64,000 bases of DNA from Wurfbainia villosa. Its lineage: Eukaryota; Streptophyta; Magnoliopsida; Zingiberales; Zingiberaceae. Of this stretch, positions 20,785 through 30,530 are shown piece by piece; positions within the stretch are counted from its first letter, which is position 1, and the number at the start of each line of letters is the position of its first letter. Below the pieces are notes generated by a model. That model was not told the DNA's origin and searched no databases. It saw only the letters and a program-made list of their open reading frames with translations. The DNA lies in contig CM045989.1 in assembly GCA_025175895.1 (NCBI GenBank), positions 23,057,928 to 23,121,927 on the forward strand. The letters are read 5' to 3'. The position numbers were made by a program, and so were the translations under genes.

Positions 20785-21918
20785 TTGTTGAAGTCTCTTT
20801 TCCAATTTCATTGTATGAGCAGGCATACTAGGACAAAGAATTTGCATCAGTTTGATCGAGAGATCAATAGGACTTTCCATTGTAGCCATTCTAAACAAAG
20901 AGAGATGGAGGCGAACAGAGGACCTCCAAACAATGATTTGGTGAACGTCGGGAATAAACCTTTGCGAGAGTATGCGACACCAAGCACGAGAGGACTACTA
21001 TCAAGCATAGTTAGCCCGACTATTGAGGCTAATAGCTTCGAGCTCAAGTCGACATTCATACACATGATCTAACAGAACCAATTTAGTGGAACAACTATGG
21101 AAGACCCAAATCTGCACTTAGAAATATTCATGGAGATTTGATCGACGATGAAGTTCAATGGAGTGCCTGTCGATGCCATCAGATTGAGCTTGTTTCCTTT
21201 TTCATTGAAAGACAAGGCGAAGACTTGGTTGCATTCTTTACCGGCGGGGAGCATAACCTCATGGGCGCAATGTGAGCAGAAATTTCTGAACAAGTACTTT
21301 CCACCTAGCAAGACCGCTTACATGCGCTATATGATTACAAGTTTCCAGCAGAAGAAAAGAGAATCCCTATTTGAAACTTGGGGCAAGTTCAAGAGCATGC
21401 TTCATTAGTGCCCTCACCATGGACTTGAGAGATGGCTAGTGATACACATGATCTATAATGAGATCACATATGCCACGAAGGTTTTTTTAGATTCTGCTGC
21501 AGGGGGAGCTTTAATGAACAAGACGATAGAAGAAGTCGAGGAGTTAATTGAAGAGGTAGCACAGAATCACCACCAATGGCCTTCCGAACGTAATTATCCC
21601 ATGCAAATAGCAAGGAAATATTATGTCAATTCCATAGTCCATCTAGCAGCTAACATGGACACACTGAATAAAAGGTTCAATTCTTTAAATACAAACATTG
21701 CATATGCTGCTAATTCGCTCTGTGCAAGTGGTGGATTGACAGGACCCTCTGAAGAATATTATTTTGAGGATCTTTCTAACCAAGGAGGTCAAATAGAGCA
21801 GGTTGACCCTATTAACAATTTCAATCAGAGACCCAACAGCCCGTATTCCAATACCTACAACCCTGATTGGAGAAACCACCCTAATTTCTCCTACAGGAGC
21901 AACTCTGAGAATTTTTAA
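20785..21918 (+). pseudogene. Athila gag with in-frame stops
   Basis: One frame runs from 20785 to 21918 with stops at 21070-21072, 21139-21141 and 21406-21408. The typical Athila/Tat gag block is clear: LFPFSLKDKAKTWLHSLPAG, QKFLNKYFPPSKTAYMR, CPHHGLERWL, DSAAGGALMNKT and NHHQWPSER. The C-terminal part is Asn/Pro-rich (FNQRPNSPYS, NPDWRNHPNFSY). The start is placed at the first ATG of the frame, but the CMSRHTRTK context makes the internal ATG at 20815 a good alternative. The gene cannot be translated as a whole. Confidence 0.85.
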
Positions 21919-21974
21919 CAACCGGGAGGGTACGAGCAATACCTAATGCATAGCAACCACCTCAAAAATCTAGG

Positions 21975-23045
21975 TTGGAGCAGATGATGGAGGGTTTCAT
22001 ACAAACCCAAACAAAGGCAAATGCTAAGTTCCAGCAAAGCCACTTGCAAACGGAAGAAGTATTGAAGGACTTGAAGGCTTCTATAGATGGTCTCACAAGC
22101 CACACAAAGATGTTGGAAAATCAAATTGCCCGGATCGCCAGCTCTTCTGCAAGAACACCGAGCAAATTACTAGGGAAATCTGAGGTAAATCCTATTGAAC
22201 AGTGAACGCAGTGACTCTACGAAGTGGAAAGAGTCTAAAGGGATCGCCAAATAGAGAAGATACGAAGGCAGCCAACGAATCAAGAGTAGAGGAGATTAAT
22301 CAAGAGACTGAGGGGGGACTAGTCAAAGTCACGGTTTCAGTCCCCCACAAGGATGCACCCAACACCTTCAATTCATTTTCCACAAAGGCTCACCAATGCA
22401 AAGAGAGATGCAAAATTCAGAAAGTTTTTAGCCATGATGAAGGTTATATCAGTAGAGGTGCCAATTCTTGAAGCCCTACACCAAATGGCCCAGTTTGCAA
22501 AGTTTATGAAGGACATTTTGTCACATCGTAGAAAGGTTGAATACTCAGAGATAGTGGCTTTCACAGAAGAATCCAACGCTTATAGTGCTTATATTCAGTG
22601 CGGAATTACTCCAAAATTGAAAGATCCAGAGAGTGTCTATATCCCTTGTCATATTAGTTCCACCATGATAAGTAAGATGTTCTGTGATTTAGGGGCGAGT
22701 GTAAGTTTAATGACGTATACTTTGTGCAAGAAATTGGGATTATAAAATTTGAAGCTAACCACCATGACACTTCAACTCGCGGATCACACATGTAGGTACC
22801 CATTGGGGATCTTGGAGGATGTTCCTATCAAGGTGGGGGGCTTTATGTTGCCCACCGATTTTGTTGTCCTAGAAATGGAAGAAGATCCCAGAATTCCGAT
22901 AATTCTAGGAAGACCATTCTTAGCCATGGCCGGAGTAGCAATTGATGTCAAAATCCATAAGATGACTTTGGCGGAGGGCAAGAAGAAACTAGAGTTCAAC
23001 CTCTCCGACGCAACCAACCAAGTTCCCACGCAGACGGACTACTAG
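21975..23045 (+). pseudogene. Athila protease region, frame-shifted
   Basis: Fragments in different frames: a coiled-coil piece (MEQMMEGFIQTQTKANAKFQ, 21975-22205), the NAVTLRSGK start of the protease linker (22202), then CDLGASVSLMTYTLCKKLGL (to 22745) and TMTLQLADHTCRYPLG through IPIILGRPFLAMAG (22749-23045). DLGAS and ILGRPFL are the aspartic protease active-site and flap-side motifs of this lineage. A stop separates them at 22743-22745. No reverse transcriptase follows. Confidence 0.82.
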
Positions 23046-23545
23046 AGGCTAGGAGATACGTGTGGTGTGAAAGCGATACCTGAGAAAGGGCTAAGTGTAG
23101 ATGCAGGTGGGAGAAAGGACAAAGGGAAGTATGTTATTCCTGCACGAGCAAAGGAGCAAGGAGGAAATTTCTAAGGATATTCTGTCAGTGAAAAGTGGAG
23201 CTTCACCGAGCCGCCGACACCAAGTTTAAGATTGAAAGCGGGCTAATGACCTTAAACAAACACTTCTTGGGAGGTAATCCAAGTTTATTTTAGGTTCATT
23301 TCAATTTATTTCATGTTTTGAAATTTTATTTTTTGTTAATTATTGTTTTTGTTGTTTTAGGGATTCGATGGAACTATCGAGCGAAAAGACATCAATTCGG
23401 AGTAGCACACAGATTGAAGCACGGGCGGCCGTGTGAATTTCACATGGTCGTGCCTTAAGAATGTTACTTAGAGCAGGCCATGTCTTTCAGTAGAAAATTC
23501 CCGAGAGACACATGGTCGACCGTGTGAATTTCACATGGTCGTGCC
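23046..23545 (+). mobile_element. Athila interior after the protease, up to insertion A
   Basis: Non-coding. It includes GTGTGAATTTCACATGGTCG copies (about 23433 and 23525) resembling the LTR motif. It ends with GTGCC (23541-23545), the target duplication of element A. The reverse transcriptase and integrase expected here are absent. Confidence 0.65.
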
Positions 23546-25064
23546 TGTTAGGACTTGTGCGCCCGCTAGAGGGGGGGTGAATAGCGCATTGATCGTACGT
23601 AGATGGAATTTGATCGCGTTCGCTTGCCTATGATTGTTAGTACTCAGCGGAATATAGAAATGAAACAACAATCACAATAACAAGCATACAAATACAAGGA
23701 TATAACGTGGTTCGAAACCGAACGGTTCATACTCCACGGATTGGATTCGTACGAACCCTAGCGATGCCAATCACACACCACTATAAAACACTCCTTCTCG
23801 GAAAAATCCGGAGGTGGAGAAACCTCGTACAAGATGATTACAACAATAATCAAATAACAACAAGCAAATAAAATGAGATACAATGCAATATACGTAAAGA
23901 AAATGCTTTACAAATGTCTTTCGATTGCTTGCTTGTTGATCGCTTGAACCGTGGTTGAAGACCCTGATTTGCAGCAGCAAATCGCCTCAAAAACGTCCAA
24001 GAAATCGCTGCAAAAAACCCTCCCGTCAAGCTCCTTTTATCCTTGCGCGCGACCTGGATTTCCACCTATCAGTCGACTGCCATAAGTCACCAGTCGACTG
24101 ATGTCACTGTTGTCGTGAGACAACGGCTCGATTCACGCTGGAAAAACTCCAACGGATCTCTTGATGATCATTGCGGTCGATCGATCGGCTGCTCTGGCCA
24201 CAGAGCATTCTCATGCTCGCGGTTGAACTAGCGATCATTGCCGTCCTTGGCGGTCGACTACATCGCCGACATCGATCAGCTCGATGAAGTCGATCGCCGA
24301 GCAATTTCAGCTCTTAAATGGCAGTCGAACTCAAGTCGACTCACGGCAGTCGAACCGGCCATAATGTCAGTCGACTGCCAACCTCAAAAATGAGGTTTTA
24401 ACCCAAGTATGGTGCCCCCATACTTGCTAGACCACCCTTAGCCTAGACCTAAGCCTTCTAGCCACCTCCATCAGTCTCACGCCTCTCGGATCCCTCCAAG
24501 TCATCCATGACTTGTTCATCCATCGCGCTAGCCTCCAGGTGCTTCCCTCGGCTATGTCATGCTAATGGTGTCTACACCGCCAAGGCACATTGGACTTGCG
24601 CCGCCAAGACTCTGCTTGGACTTTACGCCGCCAATATCAATCCCCTTGGACTTCTCAAATGCCAAGACTCAAGCTTGGACTTTCCCTTGCCAACCCATGT
24701 CGGACTTTCCATGCCAAGACCATGCTTGGACTTTCCTTTGTGCCAAGTACTCAAGACTTGGACTTTCCCAAATGCCAAGTACCCGTGACTTGGACTTTCC
24801 ATGCCAAGTACCCATGACTTGGACTTTCCCTTAATCACATGGTCAACCCTAGTCAACCATCAAAGTCTCCCTCGAGTCAAACTCGAGTCCGGTCAATTAT
24901 AATCTGGGTCGATTGCTCCAACAATCTCCCCAACATATTAACCGACATCAATGCCCAACATCAATGTCAAACCACTTTGTCAAACATCCTATGTCAAACA
25001 TCAAAACATCACTCGAGTCAAACTCGAGTCTGGTCAATCGTGACCTGGGCCGATTGCACCAATA
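23546..25064 (-). mobile_element. 3' LTR of element A
   Basis: On the plus strand from TGTTAGGACTTGTGCG to TTGCACCAATA. It contains CAGTCGACTG copies (24068-24375), a minus-strand TATA-like GGATAAAAGG (about 24033-24042), and the CCAAG/CTTGG array (24560-24840). It is nearly identical to 28698-30220 outside about 24050-24300. Confidence 0.88.
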
Positions 25065-26917
25065 ATCTCTCCCTTTTTGATGTTTGACAAAACAAACTTT
25101 GAGTTAGGCCCCTAACTCAAATTTCCTTACCAATTTTCCAAATTGGTAATTTTATCTTCTCCCCCTTTTTGACATACATCAAAAAGGTTATCTCTCCAAG
25201 GAGGTCAATGTCTCATGTTCCAATGAGATCTTACAATCTCCCCCTTGATCCAAAAATACCTAGGATGCCTACCATCTTCCTAGTGATAAGTCCCATATCA
25301 CTCAAAAGAGGCAATCTTATACTCTCTCCCAATTTCCAAATTAGGTTTCTCAAAATCCCATCAATTTTCCCAATTGATAATACTCTCCCAATAACTTCTC
25401 CCCCTTCAAGAAGAGAAACACATCCATCATCCCAAGATGGATAACTCCCCCTAAAAGCTTGCTCCCCCTTGACCATTGCACCAACAATGTCCTTGGGAAG
25501 TCCCTAAGCCAATAGAAACTCTAAACCATCAAAATTAAGGTTAAAAGTTCAAACTTGAACTTTCCACACCCTAAATTTGATGCTTTGACCTAACACTTCG
25601 CCTAATCCATATCCAATGAATTTTCACCCTTTATAATGCTTCCCAAAGCATATCCTAGGGTTAGGAGTGATTAGGGACCTTTACAATGGTTGAACATGTG
25701 ATAAACAACCTTGTTTTCCCGAATCGGACTGACAATGACTCACGACAAGAACGATCATTGCCACTCTCATCGATCGATCGCCACTAAGCGATCGGTGATC
25801 GGAATTCAATTTCAATTTCTCGTAATCAATTTTGACAATTCATAAGTAATTCTACGTATTTTGAAAATTTGTAAAAATTCATACGTACATTACTTATAAG
25901 CAATACAATGGGTGAAAATTATTTTACCCATAAACTATCGAAATTGATACAAAATCCAAAAGTAAAGAAAAACTTCAATGTTTTAGCTTACTTTGTATCA
26001 ACTTCATCATTAGTGATTGCTATCAAAAGATAGGCTTCACTAAGGTTTTCTAAATTGATTTCAAAATGTTTTTGAAAACCTATTTTGGATCATATTCCTT
26101 GGGCTCTATGTACATGACTTGTACACAAGCTTTTCCAATGATCCACAAATTATATAAGATGAGTTTGAGTTCATCCAGATGCAACAACTATGCACCTTGA
26201 ACTTAACTCATATCCTAGCATCTCACATGTATCTAGGGTGTATAAATACACATACATGTCAATTTGATGTGAGATGTGAGTTTTGTTCTCCCTAATCTAG
26301 GGTTTCATGTATTTTTCTAAGGCAACTCTACTTGATTCCCTTATAAATGAGACTCCAAGTCATGTCATTGTCCTTAATTCAATTTTAATCAAATTATCTT
26401 AAATGCATGAATGATTATGGCATTAGAAATGATATAAATAAGCATATGCTCATAATCATGATGTCATGGCATGAGATGAAATCTAAAAACACATGACATT
26501 TAAAACCTTAATTCTAAACATGAACATGACATATAAAATGATTAAAAATAAATATGATGTCATGGCATGTTATATGACAAACAAAGCATGGCATATAAAA
26601 TATATAGGTATAGTAATACCTAAATTTTAATATTAATTGTCATTTGATATAATTAGATATATTTTGTCATATTATCATTAATCTCCCTAGTGTGCCAAAA
26701 AACCAAAATGACACACTAACCTCTAAACCTAAATTGTGCCAATTTAATTGATTTTTCTTAATTTCAAAAGTGCATTGACACATCCTAAAATCTTTTAGGA
26801 TATTGATTCAAATCTATTTCCAAGGTAACCATAACCTTGAAAATATCCTAAAGTGTCACCTTTACCATGGTTGAGTTAACTACCAATCCAATCAAGGTTG
26901 GCACACCCTAAACCCAT
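25065..26917 (-). mobile_element. Non-coding 3' interior and polypurine tract of element A
   Basis: The minus strand ends CATCAAAAAGGGAGAGATTA next to the 3' LTR (plus positions 25065-25083). The rest is AT-rich and non-coding, with many CTCCCCCTT runs on the plus strand (25143-25470). It is similar to 52049-53193 of element B. Confidence 0.7.
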
Positions 26918-28646
26918 CTAGCGTGAATCAATCACGCTCTTAGGAACCCAAAACCGATTTGAGCTCCTAGGGTTAATTAGGTATTCCTTAGGGATAACCT
27001 CCCTAGATACCTTCCTAATGACCCTCCTAGGTTTGTTAGCCTTGGTCATTTGGGTCTTACCATGGTTAACTTTAAGGATTGCCTCCCTAATAATCTTAGT
27101 GGTCACCCTAGGTTTCCTAGAAACCCTAGCCACTAGGCACAACCTTTGGTCAACCTTAGGGATGACTTCCCTATTGACCTTGGTATTCCTAGACCTAATT
27201 AGTGTTCCATAATCTAATAGAACACTATGATAAGCCACCTTAGGCTTAGGTTTATGACCCAAATCATTCTTGCCCTTGAATGACTTTTTCTTCTTGGGTC
27301 CTAAATGTTGACTTTGAGATTTTGACCTAGAAGTTTGACTAATTGACCCTTGCATTTGATTTTGCATAACCTTAAGGGTCTTTTCAAGCTTTTCAAGCCT
27401 TGACCTCAAGGCTTGGTTCTCTAATTCTAATTGCCCAACTTTAGAATTTTGATTTGGTCTTTGGGCATGAGACTTCCTAGGCATATGCCTAGTTCATTTA
27501 GGATTGAAACCTATGTGCTCTTGCACCTTTCTAATTGTCTCCCTAGGTAAAATTGATCTTGAGTTATTTAACCTAGGTTTGTCCTTAGGTAAATTGTTTT
27601 TAGGGACATTAGTCACAAGTTTCTTCTTATTATCTAGGTGGACACTTTTAGCTCCTAAACACAAGTATTTATTTCTATTATCATGCTTTTCATAAATTAC
27701 AAGAGAATTAAAGTTCCTAGCATGCTTTTGTCTATTGACTAAAGAAAGAGCATTATTAAAATATACCTTAGAGTTTGCCTTAGTGGCTCCCCCTACTTGT
27801 GATGCTCCATTTTGAGTCTTTTTGCTCCCCCTAGGACATTGATTCCTATAATGTCCTTTTGAATGACACTTGAAGCATATGATGTGCTCCTTGCCTTTAG
27901 GTGTTGGGGAACCGGCATCCTTTGACTTTTCTTGACTTTTAGGTGTCGGCGGAGCTTTCCTAATCTTCTTTGGGCACTTGCTCTTGTAGTGTCCGGCTTC
28001 TCTACACTCAAAACATATGATATGATTTTTATTACAAATTGATTGGAGTGGATTCTTCATTCCTCCCGGAGGTTGAGACTTCTTCTTGAATTGGTTCCGG
28101 CTCCGGTATGGATGGTCTCTCCCCCTCAAACCTAGAGGTGGATGCCTCCTCCACTTCTTCCACCGCTTCTACCTCTTCAGATCCGGATGTTGATTCCCTA
28201 TCAACCTCTGAATCCTCTAGCTCTTTGGATGTTTCTTCTTGAGCTTGAGAGGGTGATGGTCCTTCTTCTTGGACCGATGATAGACTTTCATAGAGCTTGG
28301 TCAAATCGCTCCATAGCTCCTTGGCATCCACATAGTCACCTAGGCTACACAAGAGGTCATTAGGAATTAAATCAAAAATGAATTTGATTACCTTCTTATT
28401 TTTATCGAATTGTTGGAGTTGCTCCTCACTCCACTTCTTCTTCTTGAGAAACCCTCCCTTTGGTCCCTTAGGATATTCAAATCCTTCCATCAACGCGGAC
28501 CACTCCTCAAGGTCTCTCATCATCAAAAAATCTTCAATTCTCGTCTTCCAAGAATTGAAACCTTCTCGTCCATAGAAGGCATACGGAATTGGGGTGTTGA
28601 TATCCCATCCCAATTGTCCTTGGACTTTCATCTTTTCCTCTAGCAT
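26918..28646 (-). pseudogene. gag-like gene of element A
   Basis: The start is at 28646. The UBN2-type core includes FNSWKTRIEDFLMMRDLEEW and IPNDLLCSLGDYVDAKELW (28646-28290), then a Glu/Ser-rich linker. A frameshift in the overlap 28032-28129 leads to two CCHC zinc knuckles (CFECREAGHYKSKC from 28015 and CFKCHSKGHYRNQC about 140 bases on) in a Lys/Pro-rich region. A TGA stop at 27494-27496 precedes a coiled coil (LENQALRSRLEKLEKTLK) and a basic C-terminus ending FWVPKSVIDSR (26918). One shift and one stop inactivate it. Little else in the element could encode protein. Confidence 0.85.
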
Positions 28647-28680
28647 CTTGACTCCGGGTTGTTAATCCGTAGAAGAGCCC

Positions 28681-28697
28681 CAGGCTCTGATATCACT
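28681..28697 (-). other. tRNA-Met primer binding site of element A
   Basis: The minus strand reads GTGATATCAGAGCCTGG immediately inside the 5' LTR. It is a one-base variant (TGATATCAGAGC) of the usual TGGTATCAGAGC. Confidence 0.85.
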
Positions 28698-30220
28698 TGT
28701 TAGGACCTGTGCGCCCGCTAGAGGGGGGGTGAATAGCGCGTTGACCGTATGTAGATGGAATTTGATCGCGTTCGCTTGCCTATGATTGTTAGTACGCAAC
28801 GGAATATAGAAATGAAACAACAATCACAATAACAAGCATACAAACACAAGGATATAACGTGGTTCAGAACTGAACGGTTCCTACTCCACGGATTGGGTTC
28901 GTACGAACCCTAGCGATGCCAATCACACACCACTATAAAATACTCCTTCTCGAAACAATCCGGAGGCGGAGAAACCTCGTACAAGATGATTACAACAATA
29001 ATCAAATAACAACAAGCAAATAAAATGAGATACAATGCAATATAAGTAAAGAAAACGCTTTACAAATGTCTTTCGATTGCTTGCTTGTTGATCGCTTGAA
29101 CCGTGGTTGAAGACCCTGATTTGTAGCAGCAAATCACCTCAAAAACGTCCAAGAAATCGCTGCCAAAAACCCTCCCGTCGAGCTCCTTTTATCCTTGCGC
29201 GACACGGATTTCCGCTATCGATCATTGCCATAAGTCACCGGTCGATGTCATCGCTGTGTCGTGAGACAAAGGCTCGATCCACGCTGGAAAAACTCCAACG
29301 GATCTCTTGGCGATCGCCAACATTAGCGATCATTGTCGGTAGCGTAGTCGGCCCGATCGATTCTGAACATTCTGCTCGCGCTAAACTAGCGATCAGAGTC
29401 CTTGGCGATCATGTCTGCCGACATCGATCAGCTCCAATGAGCAGTCAACTACCAGAGCAATTTCAGCTCTTAAACGGCAGTCGAACTCAAGTCGACTCAC
29501 GGCAGTCGAATCGGCCATAATATCAGTCGACTGTCAACCTCAAAAATGAGATTTTAACCCAAGTATGGTGCCCCCATACTTGCTAGACCACCCTTAGCCT
29601 AGACCTAAGCCTTCTAGCCACCTCCATCATCCTCACGCCTCTCGGATCCCTCCAAGTCATCCATGACTTGTTCATTCATCGCGCTAGCCTCCAGGTGCTT
29701 CCCTCGGCTATGTCATGCTAACGGTGTCTACACCGCCAAGGCACATTGGACTTACGCCGCCAAGACTCCGCTTGGACTTTACGCCGCCAATATCAATCCT
29801 CTTGGACTTCTCAAATGCCAAGACTCAAGCTTGGACTTTCCCTTGCCAACCCATGTTGGACTTTCCATGCCAAGACCATGCTTGGACTTTCCTTTGTGCC
29901 AAGTACTCAAGACTTGGACTTTCCCAAATGCCAAGTATCCATGACTTGGACTTTCCATGCCAAGTACCCATGACTTGGACTTTCCCTTGATCACATGGTC
30001 AACCCTAGTCAACCATCAAAGTCTCCCTCGAGTCAAACTCGAGTCCGGTCAATTATAACCTGGGTCGATTGCTCCAACAATCTCCCCAACATATTAACCG
30101 ACATCAATGTCCAACATCAATGTCAAACCACTTTGTCAAACATCCTATGTCAAACATCAAAACATCACTCGAGTCAAACTCGAGTCTGGTCAATCGTGAC
30201 CTGGGCCAATTGCACCAACA
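28698..30220 (-). mobile_element. 5' LTR of element A
   Basis: On the minus strand it starts TGTTGGTGCAATTGGCCC (30220) and ends in CCTAACA (28698), with canonical TG...CA. The segment 29210-29450 differs strongly from the other LTR while the flanks are almost the same. Confidence 0.9.
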
Positions 30221-30225
30221 GTGCC

Positions 30226-30530
30226 TTCTTCTGAGAAATTTCCAAGACGCAGCCATAGCGGGACACACAACCGTGTTGCGCCCCTTTAAAAGAGCAAATG
30301 TCATGTATTTTCCCTCAAATCCGTCGTGCTTTTTGATTCCAAACCCTAGGTCTTCCTTGTACCGTCGTTCCAACCCTTAGGAGCTCATCCTCAACCTTTT
30401 TTTTCAACCAAGAAACTCTCCACAAGTAAGGACGAAGAGGACAAAGTGTGTCGCAACTTCATCTGCCCCCTCAAAGCCAAGAGCCAAGGGAAGAAACAAG
30501 CGAACAACTCCAGAGCAAGGTAACACCCCT
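30226..30530 (+). mobile_element. Athila interior between element A and ORF-1
   Basis: Non-coding leader of the ORF-1 gene, resuming the Athila sequence after the GTGCC duplication. The upstream copy of this join (23545 to 30226) restores CATGGTCGTGCCTTCTTC, the same string seen in the LTRs (19394, 34814). Confidence 0.65.

Larger units (their letters stand above)
23546..30220 (-). mobile_element. Element A: gag-only SIRE-like LTR retrotransposon
   Basis: LTRs at 23546-25064 and 28698-30220 bracket a 3.6-kb interior. The perfect 5-bp duplication GTGCC (23541-23545 and 30221-30225) shows a clean insertion into the Athila element. On the minus strand: primer site, gag-like gene with two zinc knuckles, about 1.8 kb non-coding, polypurine tract. 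No polymerase genes exist, so it belongs to the TR-GAG type. Parts of its interior resemble element B (for example 26200-26920 against 38640-38900 and 41800-41930), so both share a lineage, but the additional ORF of B is absent here. Confidence 0.9.

Noticed and set aside
24507..24856. Overlapping ORFs of 75-93 codons in three frames (also 29663-30012 and 30713-31364)
   Set aside because: They come from the CCAAG/CTTGG repeat array of A-family LTRs, which keeps all frames open.
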